The notes under the pieces are model-generated. The model did no database searches. It was not told where the DNA came from and was given only the letters and a program-made list of their open reading frames with translations. 64,000 bases of DNA from Alopecurus myosuroides (Eukaryota; Streptophyta; Magnoliopsida; Poales; Poaceae), in assembly GCA_028641055.1 (NCBI GenBank), contig CM054057.1, positions 404,664,814 to 404,728,813 of the forward strand. The letters are read 5' to 3'. The first letter of the stretch is position 1, and each line of letters starts with the position of its first letter. Shown in pieces: positions 45,701-55,256 of this stretch. The position numbers and the translations under genes are program-made.

Positions 45701-47009
45701 TTGAAAATAAAATGTTGGTTTTTATTGAGGGATGGGGGATTCGAACCCCCCATCTCCTGCTGTGAGCGCTGGGACAGAACCAGTGGGGTGAGCTGCGGCT
45801 TGTGACAGGGAAGGGGATCTGTGGGGGTTATGGTTCAGGGAATGACTACTGAACAATTCGGAATAATAAGCAGTAAAAAAGGGGTGGGGCTGGGAATCGA
45901 TCTCGCGACCTGGGGCTTCGCTGCGCGCGCTCCATACCAGTGGGGTGGCTGCGGTGCTTGCGATAGGAAAGCAGATCGGGGGGGGGGTAAGAGGTATTGG
46001 CTCGCGGGATTTTCTGAAACTGGATTTAGTTAGCGCACGTACAGGAAGAGCAGGCAGCGATGGAGCGATCGGCTGCGGCTGCTGCACCGCGGGGCGCCGC
46101 TCGAGGGAGGGGGCCATGGGGCGTGCTGGCGGGTGGGAGGTGCGGAAGGGAGTGGAGGAGGGAGGCGGTCGAGGAGGAGGGAAGCGAGGGAGCGGGCGCT
46201 CACCTTGATCGGCAGGGAGGAGCAGGTCGGGTGCAGGGGCGAACAGGGACAGCAGGTGGCGGTTGGAGGCGACGGCGGCGACGCTCCGGGCAGCCACGGC
46301 CGGTGACGCCTACACCAAACTTGGAGCGGGTGGAGAGCCGGTTCCATTCCCACGACTTGCAGCCCGTGGCGGCTACCCCTTCCCCGACGCCATGGTGAAA
46401 CTTCCTCCTCCGGCCATGGCAGTTTCAGAGGAGAGACAGAAGGTGGGGGAGACAGTGGAAGTTGGCGGCGCTAGGAGGGGAAGGAGGAGATGGGGGGAAG
46501 GCGGCTAGGGTTTGGAGGGGCCTTGAGGGGGAGATATAGGGGAGGGGGAGCAGGGCACATGGGGGGGAGGCGCTCGGTGACAGCAACAGCGACCTCTCCC
46601 CCGCGTCCGTACGAGGAAGAAGACCCAGGTGGGCCGGTTGGTAGTTGGGCTTGGACCTGGTCGGTTGGCCCCAAAAAAAATAAAACAGATGTGTTTTTTT
46701 TTCTTTCTTCTTTTTCTCTGATTGTTATTATTTCCTAGGGATTATAAAAGAGAGATGTTTGGGCAAGGGTTTTAAATAGAAAAACCAATGTGTGTAAAAT
46801 AATTTGGACAAAACAGTGACTTAGTCATCAGAACATTTTGAAAGCAGTCCAAGATATTTTGAGTTGACATTTAAAATAGTTTTGAGAGAAAAACATTTTT
46901 TTAAGGGTTGAACAAAAATGCAATGAAAGGCATGATGCATGATGACATGATATGCACAAAAAGAAAACAAACTAGCAAAGTCTAGTTGGGGAAAACCCCG
47001 GGTGTTACA
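42787..47009. mobile_element. Probable solo LTR, 4.2 kb, chromovirus type
   Basis: Starts TGTGACGCCCCGGG and ends CCCGGGTGTTACA, with a perfect 5-bp TSD (CAATT). No gag or pol motif, primer-binding site or internal LTR repeat was found in 4223 bp, so I read it as a solo LTR left by recombination. Length and imperfectly inverted TGTRACRCCC ends resemble the long LTRs of Tekay-type chromoviruses such as the one at 11321-26550, but the sequence is a different family. AT-rich in 44500-45700, GC-rich in 45720-46660. Open frames in the GC-rich part (e.g. minus strand 46297-45722, Pro/Ser-rich) lack family resemblance. Orientation is unknown. Confidence 0.85.
45731..45815 (-). other. tRNA-like T-arm/B-box segment in the solo LTR
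   Basis: On the minus strand GGGGGGTTCGAATCCCCC is a perfect T-stem and loop with the pol III B box, extended by GATG/CATC pairing. Upstream on that strand CAGCTCACCCCACTGG resembles an A-box region. A diverged second copy (GGGAATCGATCTCGCGACC) lies at 45885-45970 and shares CCAGTGGGGTG. No complete cloverleaf can be drawn, so this is a relic or chance T-arm, not a tRNA gene. Confidence 0.35.
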
Positions 47010-47014
47010 CAATT
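47010..47014. repeat. TSD of the solo LTR, right copy (CAATT)
   Basis: CAATT directly after GTTACA, matching 42782-42786. Confidence 0.92.
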
Positions 47015-47025
47015 GGTATCAGAGC
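47014..47025 (+). other. Primer-binding site of the Copia element
   Basis: TGGTATCAGAGC, initiator tRNA-Met type. In the unbroken element it lay two bases from the LTR end; the solo LTR now separates them by 4.2 kb, though the TSD has kept the site itself intact. Confidence 0.9.
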
Positions 47026-47063
47026 CTCAGATCTTGCTAAGGGCTTAACCGCCTAAGAGTATA

Positions 47064-49283
47064 ATGGTCAATGAAAATGAGCCCGACGGTTCTAGTGTGG
47101 AAATTTCCAAAATGGCCGAAACTATAACTAACCTACAAGAAACAGTTGGAACCCTCCAAACCGAATTGTCCAAGGTTACATCTAGTGTTGGCTCGGAGGT
47201 TTCGAGCATAAAGAAAATGTTGGAGGCCATGATGGGGAAAACCAAGGAGTCCAAGGAACCACCTCTCACCGCCGATGATGTTAGCTCGGATGATGAGTCC
47301 ATTCCGGACATCGCCGAAATGGAAGCTAACATTACTTTAGCCAAGGCAAAAATCGATAAAAAGGCTAAGAGCGGTGGGAGCTCCGAGGGATCCAAGTCTC
47401 AATCGCCTAACGGTTCGGGGGCTAACTCAAAAGTACCACCACCTCCCAATTATGACACTATCCATCGTATTGCCACAATGCCACACATTCTAAATGTTGG
47501 ACTTCCTCCCATGCTTAACACTAACGAATTCTCTTCTTGAAAGTTCGATATGGAGTCTCATATTTCAGGGTCTTGCACCGCCTTGTGGAGAAGTGTTCTC
47601 CATGGATTTCATCCTCACGATGCAAACAACTTGAATCTAATAGAAGACGTGGAATTTAAACTCAATAAGACCGCTCTTTTCACTATCCAGAAGGCTCTCC
47701 CAAGAGAACATCTTGAACACATCCGCGGTATCAAGACTGCCAAGGAGGCTTGGGATAAACTTGACACCTTGTTACAAGGCAATGCTAGCATCCAATCCTC
47801 CAAGTATGATGTGGCTCTTGACAAGTCCGAGAAATTTGTTATGCTTGAATATGAAAGTCCCTAAGAACTATATAGAAGAGTTGTCACTCTTGGCAACCAA
47901 TTGAGGGACTTTGGAAAAGAAGAGATCTCCGATGAGTGGATCAAGAGGAAGTTTGTCAAGGCCATAAATCCTTTTGAGAAGAACCTCTCCACTAGCATTC
48001 AAACAAGATCGTACTACAACTCCCTCAACTCCATTGGTGTTCTTAGTGAGTTCATAGCCATATCCCTATCTCACAAGAGCGCGGATGATGCTCTCGCTTG
48101 CTCAAGAGGAGTTGGAAAGTCTCCCAACCTCGCCTTGAAGTCTAAGGCGGTTGCTCGGATAGAAGAAGTGGATGAGGACGATGAGGATGACGAGGATTAT
48201 GAAGATACATACAAGGGTGCTCACAAGTGCATTGCTCTTGCCATGCATGCTTATTGGAAGAGATGGGAGGCTCACAAGGCCGGTGCTCCTAGACCTTCAA
48301 GAAACAAGATCTACAAGAAGGAGGAGCAGCCAAGGACATGCTTCAATTGTGGAAGTGCAAATCACTTCGTTAAGGAGTGTCCTTTTGAGCCAAGAGAAGA
48401 GAATGAAGGGAAGCTTGTTCGCAAGGACAAGAACAAAGCTCCACAAAACAAGAATCTTGCTAGAAGAGTCCCAAGGGCTCTATATGTTCAAGAAGGCCCC
48501 ACATTGGAAACATACTACTCCGGAGATGAAGGAGAAGATGAAGTCGTAGGTGTGGCCCATGTCGCCATAGCTACGACTTCCTCTTCATCCGTCTCTCTAT
48601 TCGAATCCCCCAATGAGAAGGCATTGGTATACATGTATCATGGAAAAAGCCACCGCGGTAATATCTTCCACCTCCAAGTCTATTGCTACTAGTTCTCCCT
48701 CATTATTGGATTGTGTCGAAAACATTGTGGATGATGAGAAGACCAAGAATCTTAGCTCTTGGCTATGTAGTCTTGAAGGTGAAACCAAGGAAAAGGTAAA
48801 GGCCCACTTGAGGCAACTTAATGATGCTAACTCTCTCATAGATGAGAAGGAATAGATCATCATGACCTTGGAGAGCTATGGTGGTGGTCATGAGAATCAT
48901 GACAATGAGATTGTAGAAGCTCTTGAGAAAGAGAGATCCTTGAGAGCCTCTCTTGAAGAGAGACTATCTAGTCTAGAAGAGACTTATGCTATTAGTGTTT
49001 CCAAACTTAGGAAGAATAATGAAAAATCTCTTGCTTTACATAAAATCTTTGAAGAAGAAGAGTTGAAGCTAGGAATAGCTCATGAGGAACTTGTTGAGCG
49101 TCATGGAAAACTAGAAACTGAGTTCACGTCTCTTAAAGAAATCCATGACAAACTCACCATATCCCGAAATGAGATTCTAGCTCAACAATCTAATAAGAAA
49201 GTGTCTTCCTCCTCTAATAGTATTGTTATCATGCCTACCTCTTGTACTACTACTAACGTTGTAGGAAGAGAGAAAATTCTCAA
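47064..49283 (+). pseudogene. gag: Copia gag with stops and a frameshift
   Basis: Opens at ATG 47064. A coiled-coil/acidic N-terminus leads into the Copia gag core (HGFHPHDANN, LNKTALFTIQKAL, AKEAWDKLDTLLQGNASI, ISDEWIKRKFVKAINP), then an acidic linker and a CCHC knuckle CFNCGSANHFVKECP (48346-48390). After it a long coiled coil (LEERLSSLEETYAI, HEELVERHGKLETEF) runs to the insertion point. Lesions: TGA 47538-47540 in place of a Trp codon, TAA 47862-47864, a frameshift between about 48613 and 48660, and TAG 48853-48855. The frame reaching 49283 continues after the gypsy insertion at 62128. Long coiled-coil gag tails are usual in the SIRE clade. Confidence 0.88.
49279..49283. repeat. TSD of the young Tat element, left copy (CTCAA)
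   Basis: CTCAA precedes TGTCGAATC; same as 62123-62127. Confidence 0.95.
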
Positions 49284-49776
49284 TGTCGAATCCCTGACTC
49301 GACAAGTCCCTTAGGTGACCCTATCGGGTTTCGATTAGGAGAAGTCATGGGCGCTGGTGAGATCGTCGGCTAGACAGAAGGCAAGATTTACCCAGGTTCG
49401 GGGCCCTCGTAGAGGTAAAACCCTTACTCCTGCCTCGTGTCGATCTGTATTGGATGATTAGATAAGTTACAGGTTGCTCGAATCGAGAGTAGATCTCGAG
49501 TTCCGAGGCTTTTTGGTCGTGCGGTATTGCTTGGTCCTCTCCCTGAGGGCTCTCCTGGCCTTATATAGATGGCCAGGTCTCGATTCCTACCCGGAGAGGA
49601 TTCAAACCCTAGCTTAGGTCGGTTACAAAACTACCTAACTTAGCCCGCAAGTTTGGTGCGGGTGGGCTTCTGGTAGGCCTTCTGGAGTCTTCCAAGGGCG
49701 CCTCTTCTTGGGCCTTGACATTGGGCCTGAGAGGGGGTGTCCTTACCCGCAGGGTCCAAGATCTATGTCTTCGTCA
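49284..49776 (-). mobile_element. 3' LTR of the young Tat element
   Basis: Plus strand TGTCGAATC...TCTTCGTCA, 493 bp. Differs from the other LTR near 49463-49464 (AA against CG), at one base near 49585 and at one base near 49697. Confidence 0.95.
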
Positions 49777-49788
49777 GTAGCCCCCGAG
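49777..49788 (-). other. Polypurine tract of the young Tat element
   Basis: Minus strand CTCGGGGGCTAC directly abuts the 3' LTR. Near-identical words recur at 52778, 52894, 54077 and 55081 inside the tail. Confidence 0.7.
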
Positions 49789-50884
49789 CGTGTGCTCGAT
49801 TGGGATTTATTTCCAATCGGGTAGACGGTCAGACCTTTTTTGATCTCCTCTTGGAAGTTCAGCTCGACAGTTGTTGTCTTCGAAGGGTGTGTCCCCTGCA
49901 TTGTAAGTTATAACGCTCGAGTATCGAGCAGCACAGGCGCCTGTTTTGCGGCTTATATTTGCAGAAGGATGTGGCACAGTAGCTTGGCTCTCCCGAGAGA
50001 TCGGGGCCAATTAATTGCGACTAGGGCAAAAACATTCCTGGCCTACACAGATTCGAGACCTCCGACTCGAACCCGATGAGGTGATTGTTGCGACTGGGCC
50101 GTTGTGGACTTACCGAGTCGAACTTAACCTATGAGGGTACCCGGCGCGTCCGCTAGGATTTTTCTTCGTGTTGTTGACACGGAACTATGCCGGAGGACGC
50201 AGCTTTCGAGTGCGATTCCAGGCCCAAAAGAGAGATCTTTCTAGGTCTTACCTTCGTAGTCGAAGAATACGGCATCCAGATGTGCCTAGTCGGCTGAACA
50301 ATCCAGGTTTTTATGATGTAGAATTATCACGTGTAGGAGAGGTAGGTTTTTCCCACCCGATGAATTTGTTTGAGCTCCATACGAAAGAAATTTCGTGTTG
50401 GAAAAAACCAAGCCCGTATGAAAGAGTTTTCATGTTCGGGATGCTGTGCCCATACGAAAGAGTTTTCGTGCATAGGGTATTTTTCTCTCTGTTCGAAGAG
50501 GTCTTGCTTTATGAACTGTTCATGGAAAAGTTGCTTTTATCCGAAGGAATTGATATTCGTACGAAGATAATTTCGCGTTTGAACTTCCATTCGAAAAGAT
50601 CTCAATTTTGAATGACGAATGCCATGACGTCATGGCGCACTCCTCTTCTCCCGATGGGACGTGACGGAGTGGTAGCAGATGGTGGCCCACCTTGTCAGCT
50701 TTTTGACCGGGAAACGAGACGTCGTTCCCGTTTTTTACGCGAAACGCGCAGTAAATGCGCACGATCTTCTGTTAAGATCGTGGCACAAAACAGCGCAGTC
50801 CGCCGCTTCGTTTCATCCTTACGCGTGGCGGCCGCGATAGGCGCCACGTAGCGCATCGTACGGCCGAAATTACTTTGCTCCGTG
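49789..50884. other. Upstream region of the antisense gene with palindromic repeats
   Basis: Non-coding 1.1 kb between PPT and antisense TATA box. It holds four ~18-bp palindromes of the form TACGAAAGA..TTTCGTG at about 50380, 50417, 50453 and 50560. Further copies of CGAC/GTCG-rich words occur. The short frames on the plus strand (e.g. 50168-50611) show no family. Likely U3-proximal and antisense promoter DNA. Confidence 0.55.
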
Positions 50885-50892
50885 TATAAATA
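50885..50892 (+). promoter_or_regulatory. TATA box of the antisense gene
   Basis: TATAAATA 102 bp before the ATG at 50994, with a CT-rich leader (TCTTCATCTTCTTCCTCG) between them. It points into the antisense gene, so this gene probably has its own promoter independent of the LTRs. Confidence 0.65.
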
Positions 50893-50993
50893 CGGGTGTT
50901 GGCGCTGCGGTAAAATTTTCCCCGCACTCTGTCTTCATCTTCTTCCTCGCGCCCATCTTCGTCTTCCTCACGCCCGAGCTCTTGCTGTGAACA

Positions 50994-53946
50994 ATGGCTG
51001 GCGGGAAGAGACGTGGTGCTGCCGGTTCCGCATCCGGTGAACCTTCCGCGCAACCTGCGCCCCGCGCCGGCGACTGGCGGTCTCCCAACACCACTGCAAA
51101 AAGCATCAAGGAGATGCAGCGGGAGGGGTTGTTGCCGGCGGAGGCGGAGAAGCGCGTCCGCCTCGGAAAAAAGGAAGAGGTACCCAATCCCCAGTCGAAC
51201 GAGCGCGTGGTCTTTGTGGATCACGTGACTCGGGGCCTCTCTTTTCCCCTTCATCCCTTCTTCCTCGGGTTGCTGTGTGTCTATGGCATACAGCTTCACG
51301 ATCTCCCCCCGAACGCGGTGCAGCACATTGCGTGCTTCATCGTGTTCTGCGAGTGCTATCTTGGCATTTGCCCGCACTGGGCGCTATGGAAGACGCTCTT
51401 CAAGGTCCGGATCTTCCGCGAGAAGTCGCGGGTGGAGTCCGAGCTTGGCGAACCGCTTCGCACCGGCGGCTTCGGGATCCAAGCTCGACAAGAAGGCAGT
51501 TACTTCAACATGCACTTCGTCGACTCCGCCCAAAGCTGGCGGAAAAGGTGGTTCTACGTCGTCGACAACAGCTCGGGTGGGATTGTAGAGTTCCACCCGT
51601 TCGCTGTTTTGACCAGGCGCAAGTCTTGGGGGCACAAGATGTCAGCCGAAGAAACCCAGACCGTTGCGCCTTTAATCGCGAGAGTAGCTGCCCTTCGGGA
51701 TCAGACCGCAGGAGTTGTGCTCAACGGGATGCACTTGGTGAGCATCTTCTTGAAGCGCAGGATCCAGCCACTCCAGCAAAGGCCATCCGCCATGTGGGAG
51801 TATCAGGGTTCAGAAGATCCCAGTCGAGTAAGCCGCGAGGAACTTTCGAATGTAGAATTCGAGAAGAAAATCGCAGGCATCACCCGACTGAAGGTGGGAG
51901 AGAAATTCCCCGATTGCTCCGTGGAAGCCTTCGCCGCCTCGAATCCTCCCCCAGCCGAGGTTAGTTTCTTTCTCTTCTTTCGTTTTTGAGTTGTTCTTCT
52001 TTTCTCTGTTCAGAGTCTTAGTCGATAAGATTTTTCTTGTCTTCTTCTTGCATTTGCAGAGCCTAGCCATGGCGGACTGCTACCCGCCAACCACGGGGGA
52101 AGCCGCCTCAGAGCAAGTGTCGAGCCATCAAGACGGCCCGATTGACACCAGCGTCGCCAATGCCTCTTCGAGTTCGGAGCACGATTCTTCGGATGACGTT
52201 GCGGACTCGAATGGCGCTCCGACGAAACGTCGTCGGGTAGACGAGGACGAAGCTACCTCCAAAGACAAATCTTTGGAAGCATCGCCCGGTCAAGCTCCTA
52301 TCCATGCGACTCCACTTCGCTCCCTTGCTCCTTCCCCTTCGATCCCAGTGATGACGCCCGCTTGGAACGCGGACTTGCTGGATGACGACGAGGATGACGA
52401 GTAAGTGTTTTTCCCTTAATCTTGGTCGAACATTTTCTGTGCTTCGATATCGATTGTTTCTATCTTTCGATGCAGTCTGCAGGCGACCAGTCCTCGCATG
52501 TACGCCGCTGCTGTTCCTCCCGAGAAGAGGAATAAGGGCAAGGATGCGGGTGAAACTCCCACCACGGGCACCGTCCAAAACTCCCCTAGAGCAGCCCCCG
52601 AAGTCGTGACAATGGTACGTGAAGCTCCAAGCTTTGCCGCCAGGGCTTCTGCTTCTAAGGAAGTGACGGATAGCTCTGCGGATCCGCTGTCTCGCGCCTC
52701 TGGCCAGGTAAGCTTCGTCTTCCGTTTTGAAACCATAATTTATTTTTATCGGGTGCACGACAGTGCTCCCGATGGGAGTAGCCCCCGAGGCTGTAGTCGA
52801 TCGCATGCGATCGGCCACAGGCTCAAAGTCTAGTTTTAATTCCTCTTCATGCTTTTAATTTTTATCGGGTGCACGGCAGTGCTCCCGATGGGAGTAGCCC
52901 CCGAGGCTGTAGTCGATTGTAAATAATCGGGTAGAGGCTCAAATTTGATCCTTTTAACTCTTCCGTCTTCGCGCTTTTGCAGTCACTCGTTGATTCTCTT
53001 GCGGCGATTGGTCGCCGCGTCGTTCTCGCTGAATCGGATTGCAAGTCTCTTCGAGCGGACCGCAACCGACTCCGGACTGAAAACGATCTTCTCAAGGGTG
53101 AGCTCTATCGTTTACCTGTCTTCCACACTCCATTCATTCTTGAGTTTTTGACAAGCGTCTCTTTGCAGCTCGACTTGAATTTGCAGAATCCGAAAAGGTC
53201 AAATTCTCTGAACAGGTAACTGCTCGAGAGGCTGACCTGACGGCCATTCGACAAGAGCTAGAGGCTTCCCGCATGCAGTCGGAAGACTTCAGTCGACAGC
53301 TTGCGGATGCGCGGAAGTCCTTGAAGGAGTTAGAGAAAACCGGCAGTAAGGCCGACAGCGAGCTTGTCGGGTTTCTCCGTCCCCTTGCTGAGCGCTTCGC
53401 GGGTAAGCGTGTTGGAATTTCGCGATTCTGATTCTTCACTTGGCTGTACTTTGCTAAGTATTACTTTCTCCCTTCGCAGGTATTCTGGATGTTCCTCTAG
53501 AAATCCCTGGACTCCAGCGGGTGGATGTGGTAACCGATACACTTGCCCAGCTTAAAAGGCACGCTGATGGAGTTTTCTCCATGGTCAGTGATGCCACCCA
53601 AGTGTTGGGGCAACTGTACGGTCGCCTCCTTGCCAACGCCACTCCTGCACCTGCGCTAGATGATATGTTGAAGGTCTTCTCAGAAGGAAAACTTCTGGAT
53701 GCCTTTGCAGTCGCTCAATCGGAGGCTGGCGCGAAGACTGCGATCCAATTTGCTCTGGCGCACGGAGTCGAAGGGTTGGAGGAGGCTTACTCGTCCATTC
53801 CAGTCGATCCTTCCACGGGCAAAAAGGTACGGCTCTCTCGTTTTGGCGAGCAAGCCGCCATTCTTTCTCGGAAGCTTTCTGAGATTTTTGCTCGGAAGAA
53901 GGGAGGGTCGACTGCTGCTAGTGGGAGCACCAATGTAGCCTCGTAG
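50994..53946 (+). CDS. Six-exon antisense gene of the Tat element (putative gypsy-type transposon protein)
   Basis: Exons by splice consensus and frame: 50994-51959, 52060-52400, 52476-52707, 52983-53097, 53169-53402, 53480-53946. Every donor is GT and acceptor AG, and the joined length is 2355 bp, 784 codons plus stop. Exon 1 has a basic start (MAGGKRRGAA) and a domain with FPLHPFFLGLL, YGIQLHDLPPNAVQH, CHINESE-free hydrophobic core FCECYLGICPHWALWK and W-rich KRWFYVVD, the pattern of the plant family annotated as 'putative gypsy type transposon' (PF04195). Exons 2-3 are acidic and Ser-rich with a KRRR patch. Exons 4-5 form a coiled coil (SEKVKFSEQVTARE). Exon 6 is a helical domain (SDATQVLGQLYGRLL). 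Antisense ORFs at this place are known in Tat elements; their function is not. It is convergent with pol. Confidence 0.8.
52743..52970 (+). repeat. Duplicated PPT-like/hairpin unit in intron 3
   Basis: Two ~116-bp copies, each with TTTTATCGGGTGCACGRCAG, CTCCCGATGGGAG (hairpin) and GTAGCCCCCGAGGCTGTAG. Read on the element's sense strand they repeat the polypurine-tract word CTCGGGGGCTAC. Confidence 0.85.
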
Positions 53947-54161
53947 TTCTTTTTTATTTCCTTCCTTGAATGTAATGAACCTTGGGATGTATTCCCGTAC
54001 CTTTGTTGTCTTTAATCAAAGCATTTATCTTTTGGAATTTTTATTCTTTATGTTTGTGCCTTGTCTCCCGATGGGAGTAGCCCCCAAGCGTTTTTAGTCA
54101 GATGTGCGACTAGAAACAACTCGAGTAGGGCATCTCACTTCTTTCCTTGTACTTCTTCCAG

Positions 54162-54972
54162 GCTACTGTGTTTGCCGCGGAAACTTCTGGTGGACGTGGT
54201 AATCCAGTAAATCCACTTGTGGCCGCCGTGGGCACTTTTGCTGGCCTCCGTGATAAGGTTCAGGAGGGTGAGCGTAGGCTGAAAGCTTTGCGTGGGGTGG
54301 CTGATGTGGCGATATCCAAACAGAAATTGGCGGCTGAGCGCGAACAATTTCTGATGGACGAACTATCTTCAGTTGCGAGGGAGTTGCTATGTAAGTGGTG
54401 CAGCCCCCGTGCATTTTTCCTCCTTTTGTATTCTTCAGCCGACTAAGTGCATCTGCCCTTCAGTTGTTAGACCGGATGACAGGGAGGAAAAGCAGTGGGT
54501 GGAAAACCACATTCACCAAGAGGCTAACAGCCCAAAACCTCATGCGAATAACTTCTGGTCTGATCGTAGTCGAGGGTTTGTGATGGCCACCTTGAAATTC
54601 CGAGTGCTGCAGGCGAGAATTCTCGTGGGTTCTTTTCACGAGGTCTTGATCGCGATGAATGCAGCTTTTTATCCACTCGAAAGGGGTCCCGAAGACTGGA
54701 GCTATCTACTCAGGCTGTTTAGTCGGGAAGGGGAGGTTCGCACGTGCGTACGCAAACAGATGACGTGCGGCGCGGTTGTGGCTCTCTCCTTTGTCCGAAT
54801 ATGGCATCCTGAGATAGATTTGAACTCCACAGCTCGGCGCCCAGATTATGCAATCGAGGACATCACACCTTTTTATGATGTTGTACGCCCTGCAGCCGAG
54901 AAGATTATCCGAATGACCTCTGAAGAGGTAGATAGGGTCTTAGCGACTGAGAATGCTCAGCGTTTTGACTGA
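54162..54972 (+). CDS. Second antisense module (two exons), possibly 3' end of the same gene
   Basis: Exon 54162-54390 follows an acceptor CTTCTTCCAG and ends TAT|GTAAGT; exon 54464-54972 follows CCCTTCAG and ends in TGA. Joined they give 245 codons in frame: TFAGLRDKVQEGERRLKAL and KLAAEREQFLMDEL (coiled coil), then VRPDDREEKQWVENH, RILVGSFHEVLIAMNAAF and RLFSREGEVRTCVRKQM. No start codon is evident, so it needs an upstream exon. A donor AAAAAG|GTACGG inside exon 6 of the preceding gene (after 53826) would join to 54162 in phase 0, giving an alternative ~990-residue product. It ends 284 bp from the pol stop codon on the opposite strand. Confidence 0.55.
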
Positions 54973-55256
54973 TCTGTCGGATGTGAATATCCTGTAAACT
55001 GTTTATAGTTTGTAAAAATCGTTGTAAGGTGTGTAACCTTGTATTTGATGATATTTCTTTGAGATGCTAAGTTCTTAGGTGTAGCCCCCGTGTGTGCGAT
55101 GGGGTGTGTACCTGTGACTTTTAGCATGCAGTAAACAAGAAGCTTCGGGTAAATATGATGAGGAAATCATGTATTTTTATTGCAATGACTGAGAAGTCAT
55201 GTATTCGAGCTACAAAATTGGCCAGTATAGCCTTATTGTTGTAGAAACAAGTAAAC

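Noticed and set aside
45722..46738. Pro/Arg-rich frames in the solo LTR
   Set aside because: GC-rich composition explains the openness on all frames; no motif found.
50168..50611. 147-codon plus-strand frame before the antisense gene
   Set aside because: Spans the palindromic repeats, has no family signal and ends before the TATA box.
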